IMG/VR virus record: IMGVR_UViG_3300037493_002347
Coordinates: 1 to 40,031 of that record
From: a virus
Reading direction: 5' to 3' (one strand)
DNA: 40,031 nt
The translations under genes and the position numbers were made by a program. Below, piece by piece: positions 1 through 7,765 of the stretch (its first letter is position 1; each line of letters starts with the position of its first letter). The notes beneath the pieces are model-generated. The model was not told where the DNA came from and searched no databases. It worked only from the letters and a program-made list of their open reading frames with translations.

Positions 1-663
1 TTGCGGGTGTCGCCATCAAAAAAAGATACAATGATTTTGGATCTGGCGGGTAACATCGCACGGCACGGCCCTATCGATACGCTCAACGAGCGCGTTAAGA
101 ACAAGAAGAAGTCTGACAAGGACGGCGTTGCGCCAACCAAGACATGCCCCAAGTGCCAAGAGATCGTCGCAGCCGGTGTTCGACTATGCCCGTGCTGCGA
201 GTTTGAGTTCCCGCCACCGGAGATTGCCAAGCACGACACCGTTGCTGCGTACGACACCCCCCTATCTAACTCTGAAATACGCGAAATCCCGGTAGACGCT
301 ATGACGATTCGCGTGCATTCCTCCAAAGATCCGAGTAAAGCGCCGACGCTGTGCGTCAACTACATGTGTGCATCGACCAAGATCAGCGAGTGGCTATCCG
401 TTGACGATAAGGCGCATACGTGGGCGCGACACAAAGCCAAGCAGTGGTTTCGAGACACCCCCTTGGAAAACGCCGACGGAAAGCAGATCGTGGTACGCGA
501 TGATGGATTGTACGGAATTACCGCAGAAAGCGAGATTCGCATAACGACCGCTATGGCGTGCGTTCAGTTCCTGGCTTGCATTCCGAAACCCACACGCATA
601 CGCTTCCAGACCACACCGGAATCGTCCAAGTATCCCAAGGTGTTGGGCCGGAGCTTCGCGTGA
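1..663 (+). CDS. SF2 DNA helicase, C-terminal fragment (5' end outside window)
   Basis: The reading frame is open from the first base and is the end of a longer gene. Residues 1-3 (LRV) fit the end of helicase motif VI (GRGLR-V). They are followed by a segment ending LDLAGNIARHGPID, which is typical of phage DEAD/DEAH-type SF2 helicases just after motif VI. A CxxC...CxxC zinc ribbon (CPKC at about 49-52, CPCC at about 64-67) and a 150-residue C-terminal domain follow. Such proteins unwind DNA during phage replication or recombination, and the context (primase, polymerase and RusA downstream) agrees. The stop TGA overlaps the GTG start of the primase (GTGA). The ATPase core with Walker A/B lies outside the window, so activity cannot be judged. 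Confidence 0.8.
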   Translation: MRVSPSKKDTMILDLAGNIARHGPIDTLNERVKNKKKSDKDGVAPTKTCPKCQEIVAAGVRLCPCCEFEFPPPEIAKHDTVAAYDTPLSNSEIREIPVDAMTIRVHSSKDPSKAPTLCVNYMCASTKISEWLSVDDKAHTWARHKAKQWFRDTPLENADGKQIVVRDDGLYGITAESEIRITTAMACVQFLACIPKPTRIRFQTTPESSKYPKVLGRSFA

Positions 664-2753
664 CACCAATTGAACTCGCCCAAAAGGGCTGGCACCTCAT
701 CCCGTGGTCAAAGCGCGCTTCCTCAAGCCGCCAGCCGATGGTGAAGGGCTATCTCGGAACACTGCCAACACCGGAAGAAGTCGCTGAGTGGCATCGCAAG
801 TGGCCGTCATGTGACTGGGCGATCAAGCCTACGTTCCACGTCGTACTCGATATCGAGATGAAGAACGGCTTGGATGGCGAAGCGGAACTGATTGAAAAGT
901 TCCAGCCCTTAGAGGGTTTCCCTAGCACCAAGACTTTTAACGGCGGTCGCCACGTATGGATGCGCGTACCTCACGATTGCACCCTCAAGGGCGGCGTGTG
1001 GATCGGTGACGCCCTGGAAGTAAAATTCAAAGCGAGCGTTCACATACCTCCATCGGAAGGGTACGAGTGGATAACTCCGCTACAATCTCTGACCGATGTT
1101 CCGATGGCGCCGGATTGGTTTATGGAAGCATGGGCCAAGGCTGCGCCCGTCAGCATCAAGGCCACGGAAACGGCATCGTTTCCCGAAGGTCAGCGGCACG
1201 CGCTGCTGTGCTCGGCTGCGGGTGCGTTGCGTAACCTTGGGCTTGGTGAAGAGGGCATCTTCCTTGGGTTGCAGGGTGTGCGTGCTGACCGCTGCGAAAA
1301 CCCTGAGACGGTCTCCGATGACGAGCTACGCGGCATTGCGAAGTCGTACGCGGAAAAGGAAGCCAGCGAATCGTTTGATATGCGACTCGCACGAGGCGAA
1401 GAGCGGGCCGTTCAGGTGGCAAACTTTATATCTCGGAACACGGGGCCGGTACCTGTTGCGAAGGAGATAAACCCACTAGCGGTTCCGAAACTGTCAGCGG
1501 AACATCTTCGCCCTACGCCGTTGATTGCGGCTTGGGTGGACTGGTGCTTGTCCTGCGCTCCACGCCCACAACCAGAGCTTTCCTTGCTGGCGGCGTGCGT
1601 TGGCATGGGTGCACTGATTGGGCGCGATCTGACGTGGCGTCGATCACATGCGAACATCTACGGGCTTGGGCTGGCATCGTCGGGTTCGGGTAAGGACGTG
1701 CCGTTGCATTCGATTCGTAAGGTATTTGCTGCTGTCGGTTGTGTGGATCTGCTTGGATCGATGCATTTCGACTCTGATGCGGGTATGTTTGACGAGATCA
1801 ACCAAAGCCCAAGCATCACCTGGGCCGTAGACGAGATCGGACTGTTCCTGCAACAGATCAAGCTACCTACCTGCCCTGGCTACATGAAAAAGGTATGCAC
1901 CAACCTGACGGAGTGGTACTCGTGCCAACCGATTAAGGGGAAGGCGCTTAAGGGGCAAACGGCTACGGAAATACATTCGCCATTTCCATCGGTGTTGACG
2001 TTCTGCCAGCCTAAGATCTTCTCCCGCGTGTACGATGACGCGTTGTCGGAGCAAGGCATGATTAACCGCTTTGTTCCCTTTATGGGGGAGCATCTACCCG
2101 AGATGCGTTTCGATTTTGAGGATACGCCGCCACCGGAAGATATGGTTGCGGCGCTTACCAAAATGAACACGGAGATCAAACGCTCTCCCGTGGAGAACGC
2201 GGGGGCGACACGTAAAACGCAAGAGATCACATGCGATCCTGACGTGCTGGCGCACTACTACACGAAGGCCCGTGAAGTGGAAGCGACTGTGCAGTCCACA
2301 AAGCTTACCGATGAAAAGCGTTCGACCCTGATGAGCCGTTGCGTTGAAACTTCAAAGCGGTTTAGCCTGATTCACGCCTACACAATGAACGTCGATCAGC
2401 CGCACATGACCAAGGAAAGCATTGATTGGGGCTTTGCTATCGCGGCCTATACCACCGATGTTTTACTGCACATTACCAATAATGCGGCAACTACTCCTCA
2501 TGCGCTTAACATTGACCGCATCTACGCGGCGGTAAGGACATCGGGCGAAAAGGGCATGTCGCCTAGCGTGTTGATTCAGCGCACTATGCGCGACGTGGAA
2601 GCGCAAAAACGGGAAGCCGTTCTATCTGATCTTGTAAAAGCTGATAGGATACGCATCTACGAGATAAAAGCAAAAACGGGACAGAAAACTAAACGCTACT
2701 TTGCCGATCATTTTTTCGCAGCATGCGAAAGGAATATAAATGAACACTACTAA
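660..2753 (+). CDS. Primase-polymerase / DUF3987 helicase-like replication protein
   Basis: 697 aa. Residues about 1-155 look like a bifunctional primase-polymerase (PrimPol) domain: VVLDIE at 61-66 (metal-binding acidic pair), NGGRHVW at 94-100 and a PPSEGYEW motif at 130-137. Residues about 290-600 match the DUF3987 helicase-like domain, with a P-loop variant SGSGKD near 340-345 and a Walker B-like VDEIG. A small basic winged-helix-like tail ends the protein. It probably makes primers and unwinds the fork for the downstream polymerase. I chose GTG at 660 because it overlaps the helicase stop as GTGA, like other junctions here. The ATG at 558 would run 103 nt back into the helicase gene and add unrelated residues. 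Confidence 0.85.
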   Translation: MTPIELAQKGWHLIPWSKRASSSRQPMVKGYLGTLPTPEEVAEWHRKWPSCDWAIKPTFHVVLDIEMKNGLDGEAELIEKFQPLEGFPSTKTFNGGRHVWMRVPHDCTLKGGVWIGDALEVKFKASVHIPPSEGYEWITPLQSLTDVPMAPDWFMEAWAKAAPVSIKATETASFPEGQRHALLCSAAGALRNLGLGEEGIFLGLQGVRADRCENPETVSDDELRGIAKSYAEKEASESFDMRLARGEERAVQVANFISRNTGPVPVAKEINPLAVPKLSAEHLRPTPLIAAWVDWCLSCAPRPQPELSLLAACVGMGALIGRDLTWRRSHANIYGLGLASSGSGKDVPLHSIRKVFAAVGCVDLLGSMHFDSDAGMFDEINQSPSITWAVDEIGLFLQQIKLPTCPGYMKKVCTNLTEWYSCQPIKGKALKGQTATEIHSPFPSVLTFCQPKIFSRVYDDALSEQGMINRFVPFMGEHLPEMRFDFEDTPPPEDMVAALTKMNTEIKRSPVENAGATRKTQEITCDPDVLAHYYTKAREVEATVQSTKLTDEKRSTLMSRCVETSKRFSLIHAYTMNVDQPHMTKESIDWGFAIAAYTTDVLLHITNNAATTPHALNIDRIYAAVRTSGEKGMSPSVLIQRTMRDVEAQKREAVLSDLVKADRIRIYEIKAKTGQKTKRYFADHFFAACERNINEHY

Positions 2754-3039
2754 AACTAACAAGACGCGACTAGCGAATATGGCAGAAGAGGCTGATCGGG
2801 GTAATCGGGGGCTGTATCGGGAGGTTAATTTGTGGCGGTGTGAGCCGGGGGACACTCTACTTTTGGAAAATGGCCGTGAAATAAAGTATAGGGGGTTTAC
2901 TTTTACCTTTGATGCACCGCATCACGTCGGTGGATTAGGTGAAGTTTTGTTTTTTAGATCAAATGGGCATCTCGGGAGTAAAAAAGGGAACAACCTTAGG
3001 ATCGTCGCCATCCTCACCGGTCGCGGGAGGACGCGATGA
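2740..3039 (+). CDS. Hypothetical protein
   Basis: 99 aa, basic, not recognised. The ATG overlaps the primase gene by 14 nt and is preceded by AAAGGA, a reasonable ribosome-binding site. The stop overlaps the next start as ATGA, so the gene sits inside the replication operon. The DNA is G-rich near its 5' end and AT-richer afterwards than the flanking genes, which may mark a small accessory gene. The middle (residues about 40-75, GREIKYRGFTFTFDAPHH) looks like a small beta fold with no diagnostic motif. Confidence 0.65.
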   Translation: MNTTKTNKTRLANMAEEADRGNRGLYREVNLWRCEPGDTLLLENGREIKYRGFTFTFDAPHHVGGLGEVLFFRSNGHLGSKKGNNLRIVAILTGRGRTR

Positions 3040-3248
3040 GCCTGACCTTTAACACACTAAACCGAGTTAAGTATCCTTTTGTGACCATCTACAAGGGAGA
3101 GTACATGATCGGTAAAGTCGAATGCAGCCTTGCGTCGCCCTACGTTGCCACCTTCCTGAGTCCAGCAGGATTGACATCTGAAGATGTGCGTGCGGTAGCC
3201 GATGTGATTGATAGGATGAACGAACAAGCCTCTGAAAGACAAGGGTAA
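3036..3248 (+). CDS. Hypothetical protein
   Basis: 70 aa, not recognised. It starts ATGA over the stop of the previous gene and ends 5 nt before the next start. The C-terminal half (TSEDVRAVADVIDRMNEQ) is predicted helical. An internal ATG at 3105 is preceded by AAGGGAGAG, a better Shine-Dalgarno than the one at 3036, so a 47-aa product is an alternative. Its place suggests a minor role in replication. Confidence 0.55.
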   Translation: MSLTFNTLNRVKYPFVTIYKGEYMIGKVECSLASPYVATFLSPAGLTSEDVRAVADVIDRMNEQASERQG

Positions 3249-3253
3249 AAGAC

Positions 3254-3703
3254 ATGAACACTGAACAATCCATTATCTGGTTTACCGCTATGGTAGACCG
3301 CACTCACGAAGCCCCGCCTGAGATTGTGGCTAAGCTACTGCCACACGTCAGCACATTGAAGAAGTTTGCCGAAGCGATTGCCGAACGCGCTAACGAGCTG
3401 GCACGTTCTGACGAATTGCCGGGCTATACCAAGGGCGAAGGTCGAGCCAAGGCATTAGCTTGGGTAGACGATGCGGATCTGCCCGCTTTCCTATATGAGA
3501 GCAAGCCGATGTCGCCAGCTCAGGCGATTAAGAACAAGCTCGTGTCTGAGGAAACGATCACCAAGCAGGGATGGGCCGTGCGAAGTGCGAGCGAAGTGGT
3601 TGCTGTGAGGCTAGAAGAGGTGAAGACGGTTGCGGAACCGCGTAAGGTTGCGCCACCACGTAAGGTTGTGGAGCCTGTTATTCCTGATGAATGTCCATTC
3701 TGA
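3254..3703 (+). CDS. DUF2800 C-terminus-like protein with SSB-like tip
   Basis: 149 aa. Residues about 54-110 (LPGYTKGEGR, then an acidic stretch, then FLYESKPMSPAQAIK) resemble the end of DUF2800 proteins. Those are phage RecB-type nucleases often coded beside family A polymerases. The nuclease core is absent: there is only a helical N-terminal segment of about 50 residues. The protein ends in a Pro/Lys/Val-rich linker and DECPF, which resembles the acidic Pro-Phe tip by which SSB proteins recruit partners. It may bind ssDNA or dock replication proteins; that is inference. The start ATG follows AAAGAC, with no strong ribosome-binding site. Confidence 0.6.
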   Translation: MNTEQSIIWFTAMVDRTHEAPPEIVAKLLPHVSTLKKFAEAIAERANELARSDELPGYTKGEGRAKALAWVDDADLPAFLYESKPMSPAQAIKNKLVSEETITKQGWAVRSASEVVAVRLEEVKTVAEPRKVAPPRKVVEPVIPDECPF

Positions 3704-3705
3704 TC

Positions 3706-4080
3706 ATGAACCACACTACCGATTATTTAGAAATCATCGGACCGGAGCCCGACATATCCGACTACCGGGATTTGCACCGCTGGGATAAGTGGGGCGTGTG
3801 GTTCAGACGATTCTCAAAGCTAGCTCCGTTTTCCAATGGAACAATTGACGAAGATGGATGGGTACGCACCGCGCCCTTGCTACGGTCACAACGCACACGG
3901 ATTTTTAGAGAGAATAAATGGAAATCAGTATCGACCTGGAAACGCGTAGCCTTGCCGACCTGTCCGAAGTCGGTGCCTGGAACTATTCGCTGCATGAAAG
4001 TACGGTCGTGCTTATGTGCGCCATCTCGGCTGACGGAGGTAAGGCTACGTGCTTTGATTGCCGCCAGCCGGATGCGCTAA
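3706..4080 (+). CDS. Hypothetical protein, 3' part overlapping polymerase
   Basis: 124 aa if started at the ATG 2 nt after the previous stop. The first 70 residues are Trp/acid-rich and protein-like (DLHRWDKWGVWF, DEDGWVRTAP). The last 54 residues lie inside the polymerase gene in another frame and look like shadow translation (Arg/Cys/Ser-rich). An in-frame gene of this size overlapping the polymerase by 163 nt is unusual. The gene may really be short, with a natural or sequencing frameshift before 3908, where another frame stops just upstream of the polymerase. No family recognised. Confidence 0.45.
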   Translation: MNHTTDYLEIIGPEPDISDYRDLHRWDKWGVWFRRFSKLAPFSNGTIDEDGWVRTAPLLRSQRTRIFRENKWKSVSTWKRVALPTCPKSVPGTIRCMKVRSCLCAPSRLTEVRLRALIAASRMR

Positions 4081-5912
4081 ACGTCGTCAAGCGCATGCTG
4101 CAAGACGCAGACGAGATTCACGCTTGGAATGTCGGCTTTGAGTACGCCTTAATTACAAACGTACTTAAGCTGGAAATTCCGCCGCTGCGCTTCTTTGACA
4201 CGATGGCAAAAGCGTGTGCGTTCTCAGTGCCCGCGTCTCTTGGCAAGTGCGGTGCGGCATTGAACCTACCGATACAGAAGGACAAAGAAGGAGACCGGCT
4301 CATGAAGCTGTTCAGCATGCCCGCTACGGCGGGAAAACTGAAGGGGCAGTTGCGTGAGATGACGCCGGAACTCGAATCTGAGTACGTCCGCTATATGGAC
4401 TACTGCCGCCAGGATGTGGAAGCCGAGATGGCGATTGATGCCGCGTTGCCTGATCTGACGGGTGGCGATCTGGCGTTCTGGCGCACAACGTGGATCACGA
4501 ACCTGCGCGGGATTCCTATCGATATGGAGCTGGTTACGTCGCTGCAAAAGATGGTCGAGCGCGGTGAGAAGGTCATCGGTTCTGCCGTCAGCGAGCGTAC
4601 TGACGGAGCCCTTGATGGGTACGTGCTCAAGAACAACCATAGCAAAGTGTCAAAGTATCTTGACTTGCCAAGCGTAGCTAAGGCGTACGTCAAAGAAGTT
4701 CTAGCGCGTGCCGACGTTGATCCAAAGACACGCGAGCTGTTAGAAGCACGGCAAGCACTAGGCCGTACCGCTGTGGCGAAGCTGCCCAAGTTCAAGAACT
4801 ACGCATCTGTCGTGGATCACCGCGTACGGGATGCGCATCGGTTTAACGGCGCACAGTCGGGCCGCGATACGAGTCTCGGCATTAACCTGATGAACTTGCC
4901 ACGCGGTGCGAAGTTCGATGTTCCGAAGCTGATTGCGTGTGCTAAGGCGGATGATTGGGAAGGCTTCTTTGAGACGGCAAAGTACCACCTCGGGAAAAGC
5001 GGACCGGTCCCGGTGCTGTTCGATCCGCTTGGTGCCGTTGTTGCGTGCTTGCGCGGTTGCATTGCACCTAAGCAAGGCGTCTTGTATCAATGTGACTATG
5101 CCAGCATCGAGCCGCGTGTGCTAGCTTGGTACTCAGGCCAGGAGTGGGAGCTAGAGGCGTGGCGTAAGTACGATGCAAAGCAGGGGCCAGATCTGTACAA
5201 AGTGTTTGCCGGTACGGCGTGGGGCATAGGGCCGGACGATGTAAACGGCGATCAGCGCCAGATGGGCAAGGTCGGTAAGCTGCTGTCACAGTATCGCGGT
5301 GGGCACGTAACGCTCCGCACGCAAGCAAAAGATCAGTACGCGCTCGTCCTATCTGAACCGGAAGCGCAGTTTTTGACCGACGCATACCGCGCAACACACC
5401 GTGAAAACGTGGCGTTCTGGTACAATACCGAGAAGGCCGCAGAGAAGGCCGTTGACAACCCCGGTTCCGTATACAGCATAGGCAAAGCAGCGTACCGATT
5501 CGACGGCTTGCATCTGCAATGCCGTCTCGCTTCTGGTCGCAAGATCACCTACCCGTACGCCACCATGGAAACCGTTGTGCATCCTGAGTACGGCCCTAAG
5601 CGTCAGTTGCACTACATGTGCGAAGTTGGGCAAGGTAAGGTGTGGACCAAGATCAGCACTCATGGCGGCGTGCTTACTAACCACATTGTGCAGGGTACTA
5701 GCGGGTGTTTACTGCGCCACGCCTGCAACAACTTGGAAGCGGCGGGGTTCAAGGTGATCCTGCGTATCTACGACGAGATCGTAGCTGAGATGCCCGACGC
5801 TTCACGTTTTGACGAGTTTCAACGCATCATTCTCCAGCTTCCGGAATGGGCAGAAGGTCTGCCTGTCAGTGGCGCTGGCTGGATTGCTGAACGATATAAA
5901 AAGGACGGTTAA
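3918..5912 (+). CDS. Family A DNA polymerase with 3'-5' exonuclease
   Basis: 664 aa. The N-terminus is a DnaQ-like 3'-5' exonuclease: DLETRS at 6-11 (exo I), AWNVGFEYAL near 73-82 (exo II) and YCRQDVEAE near 157-165 (exo III). The polymerase domain follows. Motif A is DYASIEPR near residue 392, motif B is RQMGKVGKLLSQYRGG near 452-467, and motif C is IYDEIVAE near 617-624, with Tyr in place of the usual His of HDE. There is no 5'-3' exonuclease, as usual for phage enzymes. This is the replicative polymerase, acting with the upstream PrimPol/DUF3987 protein. The start ATG at 3918 follows an AGAGAG purine run. Confidence 0.95.
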   Translation: MEISIDLETRSLADLSEVGAWNYSLHESTVVLMCAISADGGKATCFDCRQPDALNVVKRMLQDADEIHAWNVGFEYALITNVLKLEIPPLRFFDTMAKACAFSVPASLGKCGAALNLPIQKDKEGDRLMKLFSMPATAGKLKGQLREMTPELESEYVRYMDYCRQDVEAEMAIDAALPDLTGGDLAFWRTTWITNLRGIPIDMELVTSLQKMVERGEKVIGSAVSERTDGALDGYVLKNNHSKVSKYLDLPSVAKAYVKEVLARADVDPKTRELLEARQALGRTAVAKLPKFKNYASVVDHRVRDAHRFNGAQSGRDTSLGINLMNLPRGAKFDVPKLIACAKADDWEGFFETAKYHLGKSGPVPVLFDPLGAVVACLRGCIAPKQGVLYQCDYASIEPRVLAWYSGQEWELEAWRKYDAKQGPDLYKVFAGTAWGIGPDDVNGDQRQMGKVGKLLSQYRGGHVTLRTQAKDQYALVLSEPEAQFLTDAYRATHRENVAFWYNTEKAAEKAVDNPGSVYSIGKAAYRFDGLHLQCRLASGRKITYPYATMETVVHPEYGPKRQLHYMCEVGQGKVWTKISTHGGVLTNHIVQGTSGCLLRHACNNLEAAGFKVILRIYDEIVAEMPDASRFDEFQRIILQLPEWAEGLPVSGAGWIAERYKKDG

Positions 5913-5913
5913 A

Positions 5914-6177
5914 ATGAGTGAAAACACTATGCCTCCATGGATCACGGAAGAAGCGGAGTGCAGCGACCTACACGATGCCGTCAACCACCCGCCGCACTAC
6001 ACGTCACACCCAAGCGGCATTGAGTGCATCCAAATTACGGAGCACATGGGCTTTAACCTTGGTAACGCTATTAAATACACGTGGCGTGCTGATCTAAAGA
6101 ACGATGCGATTGAAGACTTAAAGAAGGCTGTGTGGTACATTCAACGAGAGATCGCTAAACGCGAGAAGAAAGATTAA
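5914..6177 (+). CDS. DUF3310 family protein
   Basis: 87 aa. Residues 22-87 match the DUF3310 pattern seen in many phages: VNHPPHYTSHPSGIECIQ, then HMGFNLGNAIKYTWRAD, then LEDLKKAVWYI-type ending. The biochemical role is not established; these proteins are usually coded with nucleotide metabolism and replication genes, as here. ATG 5914 is preferred because it lies 1 nt after the polymerase stop and follows AAAAGGAC. An upstream in-frame ATG would lie deep in the polymerase gene. Confidence 0.88.
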   Translation: MSENTMPPWITEEAECSDLHDAVNHPPHYTSHPSGIECIQITEHMGFNLGNAIKYTWRADLKNDAIEDLKKAVWYIQREIAKREKKD

Positions 6178-6179
6178 AC

Positions 6180-6722
6180 ATGACCGAAACCCCAAAAGAC
6201 GGCGATAAAAAGCCTAATAAAATGCAATACGTCATCAAACTAGTTGACGACGCTTATGCGCTACCTAGTGACGCAATAGAGGAAGACCACAAAGATTTTG
6301 TTGCTATGCACGATGAGCTTGTCAAAAAAGCAACGTGGTTTGACGAATTAAAAGAGATCCCTGCGTTTTTAAAACCGCCTGTAGAGTCTACCTACGAACG
6401 CCCAGTAGATCACATTTTAACCCGTGAAAAACATTACGCAGAAACACTACTTTCTGACGGGTCGTGCATACGCACCGCTGTCTTTATGGACTACTTTGAT
6501 AGTATAAAGCTGTTAAATTACGTGGGGTTCCCCATAAAGCGCATGCTTCCGAGCGTTCTTTTGCACGCTGTTGGTCGCAGTGACGTGCTTCGAGATAAAT
6601 ACTGGTATACCGAAAGGACTGTAGTTGTTGCGACGTGGACCGCTTCGGAAATGGCAGAACGGATCAAGCAGCACAAAGAGGCAGAAGAAGGCGAAGAGTG
6701 GAAAAAAGGAGAAAAACCGTGA
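6180..6722 (+). CDS. Hypothetical protein
   Basis: 180 aa, not recognised. The N-terminus is charged, the middle is mixed helix/strand (SVLLHAVGRSDVLRDKYWY), and the last 30 residues are a highly charged helix rich in Glu and Lys. The DNA is AT-richer than the polymerase gene, suggesting an accessory gene. The ATG starts 2 nt after the DUF3310 stop, and the stop overlaps the next GTG as GTGA, so translation is likely coupled. Confidence 0.65.
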   Translation: MTETPKDGDKKPNKMQYVIKLVDDAYALPSDAIEEDHKDFVAMHDELVKKATWFDELKEIPAFLKPPVESTYERPVDHILTREKHYAETLLSDGSCIRTAVFMDYFDSIKLLNYVGFPIKRMLPSVLLHAVGRSDVLRDKYWYTERTVVVATWTASEMAERIKQHKEAEEGEEWKKGEKP

Positions 6723-6952
6723 GCTTAAACACAGACGAGATGTACGATTATCTTACGGGAGAAGGGTACATAACCGAGGATGAGGCGCGTGAACTTATTG
6801 AAGAAGCCGTTGTAGAATTAGAAGAAACTAATGACTTACAGTGGTGTAAAATAGAACACCTAGAAAAAGAAAACGAGCTTTTGCAAGAACAACTGCATGC
6901 GCTGTGTGCCCGAATAATCACACTAGAGAAAACAGATGGGCGCGTACATTAA
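6719..6952 (+). CDS. Small acidic coiled-coil protein
   Basis: 77 aa from a GTG start that overlaps the previous stop (GTGA) and follows AAAAGGAG at good spacing. Residues 17-71 are almost wholly predicted helix, with a heptad pattern (EEAVVELEETND, then IEHLEKENELLQEQL), so it probably forms a coiled coil. No family recognised. The stop lies 17 nt inside the next gene. Confidence 0.65.
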   Translation: MSLNTDEMYDYLTGEGYITEDEARELIEEAVVELEETNDLQWCKIEHLEKENELLQEQLHALCARIITLEKTDGRVH

Positions 6953-7421
6953 AGTTCGTGGAATATGGAACCCCTGCGCAACGGGGGTTCTGTACGATTT
7001 TACCGATGAAGTACTATGTGCGTCAGGAAGATATGAAGAGCGTCAAGAACAGTGGCGCAAAGAGATGGCCGACGCGCAACAGCTACACGATAGCTGGCTA
7101 AAGCATAAGCAAGAGGAGGAGCGTTGTGCAGAAGCTAAACGGCTAGAGGACGAGCGAAGGGCGCTAATAAAAAAGACACGGCTAAAGAAGCCAGTCCCCC
7201 CGCCAGCGCCTGCGGTAGTTGCTGTTGATCCGCATGCCGCGTATATTGAAAACGCACGTAAGAAGCTATCAGGCATGTCAAAAGACGATTGCGCGTTTTG
7301 TGGTGTGCCGTTAGTAGAAGAAGACAGGATACGCACCCGCATGGACGTTTCTTTCTGCACTTCCGAATGCGCGTACAGCTTTGCGAAATCCTACTATGAG
7401 AAGAATCCGCCTCCGACATGA
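6936..7421 (+). CDS. Hypothetical protein with C-terminal CxxC zinc finger
   Basis: 161 aa. The N-terminal 25 residues look globular. Residues about 30-85 form a long charged helix with a basic end, followed by a proline-rich hinge (PVPPPAPAVV). Residues about 120-150 hold a C4 zinc-finger-like unit: CAFC, then FCTSEC about 20 residues later, as in small treble-clef/MYM-like fingers. It could bind DNA or a replication partner next to RusA; this is inference. The last codons overlap the rusA start as ATGA. Confidence 0.65.
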   Translation: MGAYIKVRGIWNPCATGVLYDFTDEVLCASGRYEERQEQWRKEMADAQQLHDSWLKHKQEEERCAEAKRLEDERRALIKKTRLKKPVPPPAPAVVAVDPHAAYIENARKKLSGMSKDDCAFCGVPLVEEDRIRTRMDVSFCTSECAYSFAKSYYEKNPPPT

Positions 7422-7765
7422 AAATCCAACTACCCAACCTTGAACCCTGTGCCAAAGCCCGCCCCCGTGTTACGGCACGGGGGACGTACATGCCCAAGCG
7501 ATACCAGGACTGGCGCAAGAAGTTCGTGGCGATGTGGCGCGCTACTGTTCCACATTACCAATGGAACGAACCCGTGTGCATTAGCGTGCGGTGGACTACG
7601 CCGACCGGTAAATGCAAGCCGGACCTGGACAACGCGATTGCTGCCGTCTTTGATGCGTTGCAAGACGCAGGCGCGTTGTCGAACGACTCGCTTGTCCGGT
7701 CAGGAAGTTTCCGTATCGACGTAGGCCCGTTGGCGACCTACGTTGAGATTACGCCCCATCAATGA
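7418..7765 (+). CDS. rusA: RusA-like Holliday-junction resolvase
   Basis: 115 aa, close to the 120 aa of E. coli RusA. The N-terminal KARPRVTARGTYMPKRY segment and the catalytic region KPDLDN...FDALQD, then ND, match the family. Asp69, Asp71 and Asp90 correspond to the RusA metal-binding aspartates (D70, D72, D91). It cuts four-way junctions in recombining or replicating phage DNA before packaging. It is the last gene of the rightward operon. Its 3' end overlaps the end of the leftward 1321-aa gene by 17 nt, and no terminator separates the two. Confidence 0.92.
   Translation: MKIQLPNLEPCAKARPRVTARGTYMPKRYQDWRKKFVAMWRATVPHYQWNEPVCISVRWTTPTGKCKPDLDNAIAAVFDALQDAGALSNDSLVRSGSFRIDVGPLATYVEITPHQ
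7462..7483 (+). other. Strong hairpin inside rusA coding region
   Basis: A perfect 8-bp GC-rich stem (CCCCCGTG with CACGGGGG) closes a 6-nt loop in codons 15-22 of rusA. Neither strand has a U-run behind it. It lies about 270 nt past the end of the leftward operon and could slow polymerase or ribosomes; function is unknown. Confidence 0.4.

Noticed and set aside
1096-1470. 124-codon open frame inside the primase gene
   Set aside because: Arg/Cys/Ser-rich shadow of a well-supported gene; no start signal.
2790-2870. G-rich stretch in the 99-aa gene as a G-quadruplex
   Set aside because: The fourth G-run is too far away for a standard quadruplex.
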